From Sporosarcina sp. FSL K6-3457 (GTDB lineage: Bacteria > Bacillota > Bacilli > Bacillales_A > Planococcaceae), in assembly GCF_038007285.1 (NCBI RefSeq), contig NZ_JBBOWX010000001.1, positions 3,055,501-3,119,500 of the forward strand: a stretch of DNA of 64,000 bases, given 5' to 3'. Shown here piece by piece: positions 28,134 to 37,393 of this stretch. Position 1 is the first letter of the stretch. Each line of letters begins with the position of its first letter. The notes under the pieces are model-generated. The model had not been told where the DNA came from. It saw only the letters and a list, made by a program, of their open reading frames with translations, and did not search any database. Made by a program: the position numbers and the translations under genes.

Positions 28134-29036
28134 ATGATGAAAACATATCTGTATCCTTTGTTGGTCATTATAGCCGCTAGTAGCTACGGTGTCGTTTCAA
28201 CCATCATAAAATTGGCTATGAATAGTGGATTTTCAGCTGCTGAAGCCGTTACGAGTCAATTCTTTTTTGGTTTTTGTATCGCCGTTTGTCTTTTCATCCT
28301 GACAAACAGAACAAAATTAAGTTTTAAAGGCATTAAACCTCTTATCTTCGCCGGGGTTCTTACAGGCTTGACGAATATTGTCTACGGGCATTCTTTGAAC
28401 TATTTACCAGCTTCTTTGGCTGTTGTTCTACTGTTTCAATTTACGTGGATAGGCGTAGTAATTTCTTGTCTATCAAAACGCCAATTTCCAAGCCGAATTG
28501 AATCAATTTCTTTACTCATATTGATTATTGGAACGATACCCGCCGCCGGTTTAATAGACGTTGATGTTTCCCAAATCCCTTTACAAGGATGGTTTTGGGG
28601 GCTGGCAGCAGCTCTTTGTTATTCCCTATTTTTATTTGCTAACGGTAGAGCGACTACCAATATGACGACTACGAATCGTTTAGTGCTAGTTTCTTTCTTT
28701 GCATTTATGATGTCTGTTGCTTTTCAATCTCCAGAAGTCATTTGGAATGGAACTTTATTTAACGAAGGGCTTTGGGTTTATGGTTTGCTATTAGGATTGT
28801 TTGGGATGATTATTCCCGTTTTTTTATTCACAATTGCAGTACCCAAAGTCGGATTGGGTATGTCCTCGATACTGAGTTCGATTGAATTACCAATTGCGGT
28901 AATGGTTTCAGTCATATTGTTAAGTGAAACTGTTTCTACACTACAAATTGTAGGTATCGTCATCATTATTCTTGGCATGAGCTTACCAATCCTGCTCAAT
29001 CGAAACCGATTGTCAGCTAAAAAGAAAATCGCATAG
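28134..29036 (+). CDS. EamA/DMT-family transporter
   Basis: 300 residues, ten predicted helices made of two EamA repeats (about 5-140 and 150-290). The first repeat begins with SSYGVVSTIIKLAMNSGFS and the second has LSSIELPIAVMVSVILLSE, both typical. Members export amino acids or other metabolites; the substrate is unknown. Two adjacent ATGs follow AGAGGTG; the first is used. Single gene with a terminator. Confidence 0.88.
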   Translation: MMKTYLYPLLVIIAASSYGVVSTIIKLAMNSGFSAAEAVTSQFFFGFCIAVCLFILTNRTKLSFKGIKPLIFAGVLTGLTNIVYGHSLNYLPASLAVVLLFQFTWIGVVISCLSKRQFPSRIESISLLILIIGTIPAAGLIDVDVSQIPLQGWFWGLAAALCYSLFLFANGRATTNMTTTNRLVLVSFFAFMMSVAFQSPEVIWNGTLFNEGLWVYGLLLGLFGMIIPVFLFTIAVPKVGLGMSSILSSIELPIAVMVSVILLSETVSTLQIVGIVIIILGMSLPILLNRNRLSAKKKIA

Positions 29037-29058
29037 CATTTCAATAAAAAAAGTAAAG

Positions 29059-29096
29059 AAATGCCTCATCCAGTAAATAAAATGGATGAGGTATTT
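29059..29096 (+). terminator. Terminator of the EamA gene
   Basis: 13-bp hairpin aatgcctcatcca/tggatgaggtatt (one G-T pair) followed by TTTT. Confidence 0.8.
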
Positions 29097-29151
29097 TGTG
29101 TTTAGGATGGACTTTTGAGTTGAATAATATTTAAAATGCCAATTTAAAACA

Positions 29152-29243
29152 TTGACAATTGAATATGAAAGCGTATACTAAACTTATGTTTGAATCGTAA
29201 ACAAATATAATAAATTTTCTTACAACTAATGTAAACGCTTACC
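29152..29243 (+). promoter_or_regulatory. nupC promoter with CcpA (cre) sites
   Basis: TTGACA (29152-29157), 16-base spacer, TATACT (29174-29179). A cre-like site TGTAAACGCTTACC (29230-29243) lies between promoter and ribosome site and matches the cre consensus at 13 of 14 positions; a weaker one, TGAAAGCGTATACT, covers the -10 box. Catabolite repression is likely; the LacI-family protein encoded downstream could bind the same type of dyad. Confidence 0.65.
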
Positions 29244-29256
29244 AGGAGGGGTTAAC

Positions 29257-30438
29257 TTGAATTTCATTTTCTTACTAACAGGAGTTTTGTTTGTTTTCGG
29301 TATCGCCTTTTTAGTTAGCAATGATCGGAAAAGAATAAAATATAAACGTATTCTGATTATGCTAGCTGTACAAATACTATTGGTATACACCATGATGAAT
29401 ACAAATGTAGGGCTTATTGCGATTACCAAAGTGGGCTTGTTTTTTGAAAAGCTCCTAGCGATTGCCGATACAGGTGTTCAATTTGTATTTGGCGGCATGG
29501 TAAATGAAGGCGCCACAACATTTTTCTTTGTCGCATTATTACCTCTTGTTTTCATGGCAGTGTTAATCGGCATACTGAATTACATAAAAGTTCTACCGTT
29601 CATCATAAAATATTTGGGGTTATTGTTAAGTAAAGTAACAGGAATGGGTAAACTGGAAAGCTATTTTGCGGTGTCAACGTCTGTACTTGGGCAGCCAGAG
29701 GTATTCTTAACAATCTCCAAGCAAATTCCATTTCTTTCTCAGCAAAGACTGTACACCATTTGTACGTCAGCCATGAGTGCAATCAGTATGGCGATGGTAG
29801 GCGCTTATATGACGATGATTGAGCCGAAATTTGTTGTAACGGCTGTCGTGCTCAATATATTTAGTGCACTTATCGTTGCTAACATTATTAACCCATATGA
29901 TGTAGACGAAAAAGAGGATTTAGTGCAAATTGAAGAGAATGAACGGGTCCCTTTCTTCCAAATGATTGGCGACAGTATCATGGATGGATTTAAAATTGTC
30001 ATTGTCGTTGCTGCTATGCTATTAGGATTTATCGCCTTAATGGAATTGATTAACGTGATTTTCCAAAGCGTATTTCATATTTCCTTCCAAACAATTATTG
30101 GTCATATTTTTGCACCTATTGCCTTCTTGATGGGGGTTCCGTGGGCAGAGGCTGTACAAGCAGGTGGCATTATGGCTACAAAACTGATTACGAATGAATT
30201 TGTTGCGATGTTGAAATTTGGTACAATTTCAAGTGAGCTTTCCGACAAAACGATTGCCATTGTTTCCGTCTATTTAGTCAGCTTTGCAAACTTCGGAACG
30301 ATAGGTATTGTGTCTGGCTCCATCAAATCAATTAGTGAAAAACAAGGTAATTACGTATCAAAATTTGCTTTGAAGCTGTTATTAGGGGCAACGCTCGCTT
30401 CTGTTATTTCAGGGACAATCATGGGGATGATTATTTAA
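29257..30438 (+). CDS. nupC: Concentrative nucleoside transporter (NupC family)
   Basis: 393 residues with about ten helices. NupC-family segments: GKLESYFAVSTSVLGQPE (a pore-lining motif with Glu), AISMAMVGAYMTMI, and in the C-terminal half NEFVAMLKFG followed by SFANFGTIGIVSGSI. It imports nucleosides with protons or sodium. TTG start with AGGAGGGG upstream. Divergence from other genes, a cre site and a convergent LacI gene suggest it is a catabolic nucleoside uptake unit. Confidence 0.93.
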   Translation: MNFIFLLTGVLFVFGIAFLVSNDRKRIKYKRILIMLAVQILLVYTMMNTNVGLIAITKVGLFFEKLLAIADTGVQFVFGGMVNEGATTFFFVALLPLVFMAVLIGILNYIKVLPFIIKYLGLLLSKVTGMGKLESYFAVSTSVLGQPEVFLTISKQIPFLSQQRLYTICTSAMSAISMAMVGAYMTMIEPKFVVTAVVLNIFSALIVANIINPYDVDEKEDLVQIEENERVPFFQMIGDSIMDGFKIVIVVAAMLLGFIALMELINVIFQSVFHISFQTIIGHIFAPIAFLMGVPWAEAVQAGGIMATKLITNEFVAMLKFGTISSELSDKTIAIVSVYLVSFANFGTIGIVSGSIKSISEKQGNYVSKFALKLLLGATLASVISGTIMGMII

Positions 30439-30455
30439 CATAGGCGCATCTAAAA

Positions 30456-30490
30456 CGCCGGTAAGCAAAGGCTTGCCGGCATTATTATTA
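30456..30490 (+). terminator. nupC terminator
   Basis: gccggtaagc/gcttgccggc hairpin (30457-30466/30471-30480) followed by a T-rich tract. Confidence 0.8.
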
Positions 30491-30549
30491 TATTATAGTA
30501 CTGTCCTATTTTTGATATATCTCAAGGAACTAGGTTGTACTTCATACTC

Positions 30550-31509
30550 TTATACCGTTCCTCTTTCAATCAACTTTACCGCTATTTCCTTATTTGATAT
30601 ATCCTTATTAATTGTCTGAAGAAAAAGGTTTTCACCCATTTCTACAACTGGTATTTCTATCGTAGTGATATTCATCATCTTTGCTATAGGTTGATTGTCA
30701 AAACCACAGATAGCCAGATCGTTTGGTATTGAAATTTGCTGCTGTTGACAGCAGATTACGATACCAGCTGCAACTTGATCACCTGTTACTAGCAATGCTG
30801 TGGGAGGTGTAGCCATATTTTTCACTTGTTCGATGATTTTTTCTCCATCCTCAAAATAGAAGCACTCTGCAATAATATATTCTGGGTTATAGGGTAAACT
30901 ATATTTTTCATGAAACCTTCTATAAGCCAGCTCCCTATTAAAACTACTTGATCCCGAGCTTCTGCCAATACAATAGCCAATTTTCCTATGACCTTTCTGA
31001 TACAAATACTCTAATGCATTTAAAAAAATCTCATAGTGATTAACAAAGGTAGAGGAAATCTTTTGCCCTTTCACGTCCTCAGATAATACAATCGAACCAA
31101 ATTGCTGATGTTCCTCTATTAGTTGCATATCGCAAGTTCTTGAACAAATAATCAGCCCATCAATTTGCTTTTCTTTTAGCATTTGCAATGCTTCTATTTC
31201 TTTTCTTTCCATGTAATCGGTTTGAAATAAGACCAGATAATAATTGTTGGCCAATGCTTGCTTGGCGATTCCCTTCAATAACAAAGCAAAATAAGAATGA
31301 TCGGAAAATGGGAGAACAACACCTATAAGCTTCGTTTTCCCTCTACTCAAATGAACAGCATTGATATTTCTGTTGTAATTAGTGACTTTTATGGCCTTTA
31401 ATACAGCATTCCTTTTTTCCTCACTCACATAGGGATGATTATTTAACACCCGGGAAACAGTTGTTACTGACACCTCAGCTATCTTTGCCAAATCTTTAAT
31501 ATTTGTCAT
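30550..31509 (-). CDS. LacI-family transcriptional regulator
   Basis: 319 residues from ATG at 31509 with GGGGTG nine bases upstream; the track-long frame from 31554 has no site. Helix-turn-helix 1-25 (NIKDLAKIAEVSVTTVSRVL) with the hinge helix near 50, then a periplasmic-binding-type sensor domain (IGVVLPFSDHSYFALLL ... AICGFDNQPIAK). It converges on nupC, so it may control nucleoside uptake, but the ligand is unknown. Confidence 0.9.
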   Translation of the reverse strand: MTNIKDLAKIAEVSVTTVSRVLNNHPYVSEEKRNAVLKAIKVTNYNRNINAVHLSRGKTKLIGVVLPFSDHSYFALLLKGIAKQALANNYYLVLFQTDYMERKEIEALQMLKEKQIDGLIICSRTCDMQLIEEHQQFGSIVLSEDVKGQKISSTFVNHYEIFLNALEYLYQKGHRKIGYCIGRSSGSSSFNRELAYRRFHEKYSLPYNPEYIIAECFYFEDGEKIIEQVKNMATPPTALLVTGDQVAAGIVICCQQQQISIPNDLAICGFDNQPIAKMMNITTIEIPVVEMGENLFLQTINKDISNKEIAVKLIERGTV

Positions 31510-31719
31510 CTCTTTTTTCACCCCGCCCCAATAAAAAATTATTATGATTCGCACACTTTCATTAGGAATAACTTTAGTCTAAGTTATGAAACGCCTTCCA
31601 TATCAATTTAAAGCTTATTTTTAAAAGTTTTAATTTTTTCGCTTGCTCTGAAATGGGTTTCATAAATTATACTTTCATTATAGCTAAAGAGGGGTTATTT
31701 AGGTGATAATCCTCTTTAT

Positions 31720-31784
31720 AAAAAAGTTGATCTGCTATTGGCGTTACGGTTAGTCCGGCGTGACGATAGCAGATCAACTTTTTT
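31720..31784 (-). terminator. helD terminator
   Basis: 19-bp perfect outer stem (31720-31738/31766-31784) just beyond the helD stop at 31815, ending in six T residues on either strand. A second hairpin (aagagg...cctctt, 31687-31716) follows. The rest of 31510-31686 is LacI-gene upstream DNA with no other feature. Confidence 0.85.
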
Positions 31785-31814
31785 CTTTGCACCGGTGGTC
31801 AGGCACCTAAGCCT

Positions 31815-34151
31815 TTAACTCTTCAGTAAACTCCCTGACGCAATATTGAACAAAAAGGGACTCGGTTCTCCTACACTATACAACTGCAAATGATGCATAG
31901 CTCGCGTACAAGCCGTATAGAACAATCTACGCAGGCTTTCATCGCTGTATACTTGTGCCGATGCGTCATAAATGATAACAGCGTCGAATTCAATTCCTTT
32001 CGCTAAATACGCCGGTATCACGACGACGCCCTGCTCGTATTCAATGGAACCACTTTTCACCAATTTAATTTCTTCCTGATTACTTAGGGCATCGTATGCC
32101 GTAGCGCTCTCAGCGGCCGATTTACATATAATCGCAACCGTATTGTACCCCTGCCTCTGCAAGTCTGAAATGTTGGTAGCAATACTGTGATGTAATTCGA
32201 GCCGATTAGACACTTGCGTCAGAATAGGCTTAGCGCCATCACGTTCAAAAGCTGTAATTTGTTCACCGTTAGGCACGAGTCCACGTGTAAATTCAACAAT
32301 TGGTTTTGTCGATCTGTAGCTACGGGTCAAGGTGATTGCTTCCGTTTTGTCTGGTCCATATAAGCCAGTAAGTGTGTTGAAATCGGCTGCCTCGCTAGCA
32401 TGCGCAAATATCGCCTGATTAAAGTCACCTAGCACAGTCATCTTTGCCGCTGGAAATAACCGCTTCAAAAACTCAAATTGGAAGGTAGAATAATCCTGTG
32501 CTTCATCTACCAGTACATGTTTGATGGAACTGTTCATCTGAAAACCTTGAATTAGCTCTTTCAACAGTAAAAATGGAGTAGCATCTTCATAAAACAACTT
32601 ACCTTCATCAAGCATTTTTACGGACAACAGACAAATCTCTTTCCACTTCTCAGGCGTATCCCCCTCCATCCACGGCTTAATCTGCATCGAATCGGAGAAA
32701 AGCTGCTTGTATATCCCCTTCATGTCAATAAAGCGAAGCGCCTGAATCCGCTTGCGCAATGGTTTCAACTTCTTGCGAACAATTAATCGGCTAAGCACTT
32801 TAATCTCATCCTCATAATTGTCAAATTCCCCTTCCTTAAAGTTTCGTTTTTTCTTCAAGCGACTATGAACCCTTCGATAATCTTCATCACTAAGAAGCTC
32901 AATTTCTTCCTGCACCCATTGCTTAGTTAGTTCGCGTTTCTCTACTTCTTCAACTCGATCGTTCAGCCACTCTGTTAGCTTCTCAACCCTGTTATGAAAG
33001 CGAATCGAAGTCTCTTCACTATAAAAGTTTTCCGTCATTTGTTCAGCAGAGACGATCGATTTCCCCCTAAACTTAATTCCCCTAAAGATCATGCCGGATG
33101 ATTCCAGCGACTGCCTGTATGATTGAATTGCCTCAAAAAAACGAGGCGACGCCTTGTATTGAATGCTCGCAACCCTAATTTCATAAGAAGGATCTTCCGA
33201 GGCGGTCAATACAAACTCTAATTGCTCATAAGCAGTCTCAACTTGAAATGCGTCACTTAGCCGATGATTCAAGTACTCCTGGAATGTGACCTGTTGCATA
33301 TTCTCCTCTCCAAGCTCAGGCAACACCGTGGATACATAGCTGTTAAACATCGCGTTAGGCGAAAATAGTATGATTTGATCGGCCTTCAGTCTATCCCGAT
33401 ACTTGTAAAGTAAATAAGCTATCCGTTGAAGAGCAGCTGATGTTTTGCCACTGCCAGCTACTCCTTGAACAATAAGTAGACGCCCCTGGTCGTGCCGGAT
33501 AATTCGATTTTGCTCCTGTTGAATGGTAGCCACTATGCTGTTCAAATGCTTGTCTGTGCCTTTGCCGAGTACTTGTTGTAAAATCTCATCCCCGATGGTG
33601 AGGCTCGTGTCGAACATAGATTCAATCATGCCGCCACTGATCATATATTGCCACTTCTTCTCCAACACCCCGTGGATCACTCCTCCAGGCGTCGTGTATT
33701 CAACCTGACCCGGCCCGTAATCATAGTAGACGCTCGAGATAGGCGCACGCCAGTCATAGATGAGGAAGTCCTCTCCGCTTTCATCCATGAGCGTTGAGAC
33801 ACCAATGTAAATGCGTTCCACGGTAGAAGTACCTTCTTCAAGCACATCGATCCGCCCAAAATAAGGTACCTGCTGCATGCGACGTAGCTCTGATAAGCGC
33901 TTGGAAGCTTGCCTGTGAGTACTTTCATTTACGGCTAACGTTTGACTCTGTTGCCTCAATCCAATAATCGTTTCCAGATAATCATCGAAAGTATCTGTAT
34001 TCACCTTAACGTCATCCCAAAAATGTTTTCGGAAGTCAACCACTTCTTTACGACGACGCCCCGTTTCATCCTCCAGCTTGCCTATCTGCTCCGTGATGAT
34101 TTCCATGACGCCGTCGACTCGCTCTTGTTCTTTTCTAATTTCCATATTCAT
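31815..34151 (-). CDS. helD: RNA polymerase recycling ATPase HelD
   Basis: 778 residues from ATG at 34151, eight bases after AAAGGAG; an earlier in-frame GTG touches the site. A long N-terminal coiled coil (about 1-75), then a superfamily 1 helicase-like core with Walker A GVAGSGKTSAA, an inserted domain, Walker B LVDEAQDYS, and motif TLTRSYRST, with ACTRAMHHL near the end. Length matches HelD of Bacillus subtilis (774). It removes stalled RNA polymerase from DNA and can protect against rifamycins. Single gene. Confidence 0.94.
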   Translation of the reverse strand: MNMEIRKEQERVDGVMEIITEQIGKLEDETGRRRKEVVDFRKHFWDDVKVNTDTFDDYLETIIGLRQQSQTLAVNESTHRQASKRLSELRRMQQVPYFGRIDVLEEGTSTVERIYIGVSTLMDESGEDFLIYDWRAPISSVYYDYGPGQVEYTTPGGVIHGVLEKKWQYMISGGMIESMFDTSLTIGDEILQQVLGKGTDKHLNSIVATIQQEQNRIIRHDQGRLLIVQGVAGSGKTSAALQRIAYLLYKYRDRLKADQIILFSPNAMFNSYVSTVLPELGEENMQQVTFQEYLNHRLSDAFQVETAYEQLEFVLTASEDPSYEIRVASIQYKASPRFFEAIQSYRQSLESSGMIFRGIKFRGKSIVSAEQMTENFYSEETSIRFHNRVEKLTEWLNDRVEEVEKRELTKQWVQEEIELLSDEDYRRVHSRLKKKRNFKEGEFDNYEDEIKVLSRLIVRKKLKPLRKRIQALRFIDMKGIYKQLFSDSMQIKPWMEGDTPEKWKEICLLSVKMLDEGKLFYEDATPFLLLKELIQGFQMNSSIKHVLVDEAQDYSTFQFEFLKRLFPAAKMTVLGDFNQAIFAHASEAADFNTLTGLYGPDKTEAITLTRSYRSTKPIVEFTRGLVPNGEQITAFERDGAKPILTQVSNRLELHHSIATNISDLQRQGYNTVAIICKSAAESATAYDALSNQEEIKLVKSGSIEYEQGVVVIPAYLAKGIEFDAVIIYDASAQVYSDESLRRLFYTACTRAMHHLQLYSVGEPSPFLFNIASGSLLKS

Positions 34152-34198
34152 ACAAAACACTCCTTTAATAATATAAGGGTTGACTAAAAAGATTTCAT

Positions 34199-34230
34199 AG
34201 TATATAATATAATTAGGTTAATTATATACT
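34199..34230 (-). promoter_or_regulatory. Inverted repeat upstream of helD
   Basis: agtatataat/attatatact (34199-34208/34221-34230) in the helD promoter region. It could be an operator or simply AT-rich promoter DNA; it does not resemble the actinobacterial rifamycin-associated element. Confidence 0.25.
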
Positions 34231-34300
34231 AATGCATTATAGTAGAGTTTCTATATTAATTTACCATAGTTTTTCATCTTTATCAATGTATTTCACGCAA

Positions 34301-34350
34301 ACAAAAAGAAATCCTCGTTCTTCAATTGAAGAACGAGGATTTCTTTTTGT
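34301..34350 (-). terminator. psuG terminator
   Basis: A perfect 50-base palindrome (two 25-base arms) that touches the psuG stop, with TTTTT at both ends; a bidirectional intrinsic terminator. Confidence 0.9.
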
Positions 34351-34351
34351 T

Positions 34352-35263
34352 TCACTTTTTATTTAATGCTACTGCGATTTGCGCGCCGATTACAGCATTA
34401 TTTTTCACTAAAGCAATATTAGCGTCCAAGCTCGTACCATCTGTCAATTCCTTCACTTTACCAAGCATAAATGGTGTTACATCCTTACCAGCAATGCCGT
34501 TTGCATTCGCTTCGTCTAGTGCTGTTTTAATAATGCCATTGATGAAGCTTTCTTCCATTGCATCTGCTTCTGGAATTGGGTTGGCAATTACAGCGCCACC
34601 TTGTAAGCCAAGATCCCATTTCGCACGTAGCATACTCGCAACTGTTTCAGCATCATCTGCACGTAAATTCAATTCAAATTCACTTGATGGCGTATAGAAT
34701 GCTGGCATTCTATCTGTTCCATAGCCGACAACCGGCACACCTTTTGTTTCCAAGTATTCAAGCGTAAGTCCGATATCGAGAATTGATTTTGCACCCGCAC
34801 AGACGACTGCAACATTTGTTTGTGCAAGCTCGTCAAGGTCAGCAGAAATATCCATCGTTGTTTCTGCACCACGGTGAACACCACCGATACCGCCTGTTAC
34901 GAAAATATCGATGCCTGCAAGTTCAGCAATGATCATCGTAGCCGCAACCGTTGTTGCACCCAATTGTTTCGTAGCGACTATAGAGCCTATGTCACGGCGC
35001 GAAACTTTTGCGACACCCTGGCTATTGCCAAAAACCTCAAGTTCTTCATCCGAAAGACCGATTTTAATTTTCCCGTCGATGATAGCTGTCGTTGCAGGTA
35101 CTGCACCATTGTCACGAATAATTTGTTCCACTTCACGCGCTGTTTTAACGTTTTGTGGGTATGGCATACCGTGTGAAATGATTGTCGATTCAAGTGCGAC
35201 AACCGGCTTCCCTTGTGCCATTGCTTCCTGTACTTCTGCTGAGTAAGATAGATATTTTTCCAT
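34352..35263 (-). CDS. psuG: Pseudouridine-5'-phosphate glycosidase
   Basis: 303 residues. Family segments: [17 protein letters not shown] near the start, [36 protein letters not shown], and [20 protein letters not shown] with the active Lys. It splits pseudouridine 5'-phosphate into uracil and ribose 5-phosphate in the cytoplasm. ATG overlaps the psuK stop by one base, with GGAGG upstream; the two enzymes form one pathway. Confidence 0.96.
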   Translation of the reverse strand: MEKYLSYSAEVQEAMAQGKPVVALESTIISHGMPYPQNVKTAREVEQIIRDNGAVPATTAIIDGKIKIGLSDEELEVFGNSQGVAKVSRRDIGSIVATKQLGATTVAATMIIAELAGIDIFVTGGIGGVHRGAETTMDISADLDELAQTNVAVVCAGAKSILDIGLTLEYLETKGVPVVGYGTDRMPAFYTPSSEFELNLRADDAETVASMLRAKWDLGLQGGAVIANPIPEADAMEESFINGIIKTALDEANANGIAGKDVTPFMLGKVKELTDGTSLDANIALVKNNAVIGAQIAVALNKK

Positions 35264-36357
35264 TAGTATTCCTCCAATTCGATTGTGAGCTGCTCTTTTG
35301 TTAATTCTGGTCGTACTGTATAGGATGATTCAAGTGTTTTGGCAGCATTGACTAGCCCGCAACGTATTGCTTCTGCCGTGTCCATGCCCTCCAAATGTCC
35401 ATGTAAGACACCTGACACAAATGCATCACCTGCTCCAGTAACATCTTCCACTGATACACCATTCATTGCTGCATAACGTTTGACTTCCCCGCCACGTTTT
35501 CCTGCCATAACACCCTTCGAACCAGCTGTTACGACAACGTTCTCAGCACCTGCTTCGAACAATTTTTGCACAGCACTTTCCCAATCTGTATCATTCTGAA
35601 TGGACTGCCCTGTGTAGGTTTCAGCTTCATCCTGATTACAGATAAACCAAGTAACACCTTCCAAGTTATCCGGCATCCGCGTCATTTTCGGCGAGGATAC
35701 AGGTACAATCACTAAGCCTGTACCATGTAAGATTGCACGACTTTTCACAAATTCAACCGTTTCTTTCGGACAATTCAAATCCATTACTGCTAATGCTGCA
35801 TTAGCAATCAATCGATCATTACTTTCGATATAATCCACCGACAACGCTTCATAGACATCCATATTCGCCATCGCAACAACCAATTCGCCATCTGTACTAA
35901 GTACCGCGGAATAAGATCCTGTAGAATGGCCTGGCAGTAACCCAACCGCCTTTACATCCATATAGTCTCCAGATTCTTGTTCAATCAATTGCCAATCCGC
36001 ATCATTACCTGCAACCGTCAATAATCGAACAGAATGATTGAGGCGCCCAAGATTATCTGCAATATTACGCGCAACTCCTCCTACTGCTACAGACATCGCA
36101 GTAGGATTCGACGTACCTAATTGTGTAGCGTCCTTCAAATGAAACTTCCGATCGACGTTCGCTCCGCCGATACAAACTACTTCATTATCTTCAGCTAAAA
36201 TATAAGCACGCCCTGTGATAACGCCACGTTTCGTCAATCCAGATATAAGATTGGCTAGGGCAGGCCGTGACATCTCCAACTGATCCGCCATGTCCTGCTG
36301 GGTCAAAAATGGATTTTTTCGCAGAAGCATAACAATCGCCGCTTCCTTGTCATTCAA
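35263..36357 (-). CDS. psuK: Pseudouridine kinase with N-terminal winged helix
   Basis: 364 residues from a TTG at 36357, eight bases after AAAGGGG. Residues 1-55 form a winged-helix DNA-binding segment ([20 protein letters not shown]), and 60-364 a PfkB sugar kinase with IGGANVDRK and the catalytic loop [12 protein letters not shown]. The kinase makes pseudouridine 5'-phosphate for PsuG. The added winged helix, as in YeiI-type kinases, suggests autoregulation. A 220-base structured leader precedes it. Confidence 0.92.
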   Translation of the reverse strand: MNDKEAAIVMLLRKNPFLTQQDMADQLEMSRPALANLISGLTKRGVITGRAYILAEDNEVVCIGGANVDRKFHLKDATQLGTSNPTAMSVAVGGVARNIADNLGRLNHSVRLLTVAGNDADWQLIEQESGDYMDVKAVGLLPGHSTGSYSAVLSTDGELVVAMANMDVYEALSVDYIESNDRLIANAALAVMDLNCPKETVEFVKSRAILHGTGLVIVPVSSPKMTRMPDNLEGVTWFICNQDEAETYTGQSIQNDTDWESAVQKLFEAGAENVVVTAGSKGVMAGKRGGEVKRYAAMNGVSVEDVTGAGDAFVSGVLHGHLEGMDTAEAIRCGLVNAAKTLESSYTVRPELTKEQLTIELEEY

Positions 36358-36375
36358 TACCACCACCCCTTTCTC

Positions 36376-36572
36376 AATTACGCCTCGGCGTAATTGCGTC
36401 CAAATTTTGAATTGTACCCGCAGGATGCGGGTATGCAGTGGGGAAGGATTGAATTACATCCTTCCTTGTTGCGACAGGAAGTCGCAAACTTAGACTGCCT
36501 TCCTTTCAAAATTTGTGACATCCGCCGGAGGCTCAGATTGATTCAGCAGGGGATTTCTGCTGAATCAATCTG
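36376..36572 (-). repeat. Structured dispersed repeat, copy B (psuK leader)
   Basis: Same element as copy A at 9294. Palindrome aattacgcctcggcgtaatt (36376-36395), outer stem caaattttgaa/ttcaaaatttg (36401-36411/36505-36515), and block acatccgccggaggct (36518-36533). The stem encloses three hairpins (acccgca/tgcgggt, ggaaggat/atccttcc, ttgcgac/gtcgcaa), and a 16-bp hairpin closes the far end (36534-36549/36557-36572). It lies between the psuK promoter and start, in the transcribed strand, so it folds in the leader RNA. Confidence 0.75.
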
Positions 36573-36585
36573 AACTCTTGTTTAC

Positions 36586-36614
36586 ATTATAAACAATTGT
36601 TTAGTTTTATGCAA
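36586..36614 (-). promoter_or_regulatory. psuKG promoter with dyad operator
   Basis: Minus strand TTGCAT (36609-36614), 17-base spacer, TATAAT (36586-36591). A 7-5-7 dyad TTGTTTA/TAAACAA covers the -10 box, a good place for a repressor such as the PsuK winged helix. Confidence 0.6.
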
Positions 36615-36683
36615 GAAGAAAAATTATTAATTTTAATTTAGACTGTTAAATATCATTTAAATAGTATGTGTAAATCACTTTAG

Positions 36684-36818
36684 TTATATGCCTGTTGTCA
36701 ATTGCACCAGCTTTTTCAGCTGTATTTTATTCACCAACTTTCTGACAATATCTCTATTTTCAATAAAATAATTTTCACGATACGAACCCCGGCTTTCTTT
36801 TAATTCCCCATTTACAGA
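36684..36818 (-). pseudogene. Gene remnant, 44 codons
   Basis: An open frame with natural-looking composition (NGELKESRGSYRENYFIE ... KKLVQLTTGI, stop at 36684) but no start codon or ribosome site; a stop lies directly upstream, and the intergenic repeat at 36878 begins 60 bases further on. I take it as the decayed C-terminus of an unidentified gene. Confidence 0.3.
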
Positions 36819-36877
36819 CTACCAAACAAAAAATCCTCGCTATCTGTTCTTCACATTAAGCAATATTGAATGAACAA

Positions 36878-36994
36878 AAGCGCAAGCGCCTGTTCAGCCC
36901 CGACAAGCGCTGGAGGGCTTGAAAGTAAAGGCGCCCTTTACTTTACTAGCAAGACCGAAGCGACTCGAGGGGCTAGGCGTTGGAGCCTAGACGA
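36878..36994. repeat. Bacillaceae-type intergenic repeat
   Basis: GC-rich element with gcgcaagcgcc, the phrase gccccgacaagcgctgg, a hairpin aaagtaaag/ctttacttt, gaagcgactcgag and ctaggc-gttgga-gcctag. I recall very similar sequences scattered between genes in Bacillus and relatives. No ORF. Confidence 0.55.
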
Positions 36995-37065
36995 GAAATA
37001 ACCCTATTCCGACTTATCCACAGTACGAGAATTTTATTATTTCCTAAGCTATTAAAAAACGACTG

Positions 37066-37203
37066 TCAGGACTTTTGTCCGTTCAGTCGTTGTTCTTCTT
37101 TCTTCAGTGACAGTGTCCGCTTTTCTCCACTTGTCATTCTGCGTTGCTGCGTCTGCCTACGATAGTCATCCATAATCGCATATAAGTTCACTAAGTCCAT
37201 CAT
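37066..37203 (-). CDS. Small basic protein, 45 aa
   Basis: 45 residues (MMDLVNLYAIMDDYRRQTQQ, then a Lys/Arg/Glu-rich helix ending NGQKS). GGGGGA lies six bases before the first of two adjacent ATGs. A hairpin with arms aacgactg/cagtcgtt overlaps its end and can terminate transcription. Too short for certainty, but the site, the coding composition and the terminator fit a real gene. I do not recognise it. It lies in the 1-kb gap with the repeats. Confidence 0.5.
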   Translation of the reverse strand: MMDLVNLYAIMDDYRRQTQQRRMTSGEKRTLSLKKEEQRLNGQKS

Positions 37204-37393
37204 TCATATCCCCCATTCTTCAACTTCCACATAGCTTATGTACCGAAAATGGAAAGGATACTCTTTATAAAAATGAACTATTGTTCTGAAAATACAAATA
37301 ATTATCTCATTGCTTACATAAACGTGATTGTATAAGCATTTCCGTTTGTTCACTCAATAAAACTAATTTCATCGAGAAGGACTCACCAATTCG

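Noticed and set aside
34301-34350. Perfect 50-base palindrome as a novel element
   Set aside because: It touches the psuG stop and has A/T runs at both ends; an ordinary bidirectional terminator explains it.
34820-35246. Plus-strand frames of 111-118 residues inside psuG
   Set aside because: Antisense shadows of psuG with no signals of their own.
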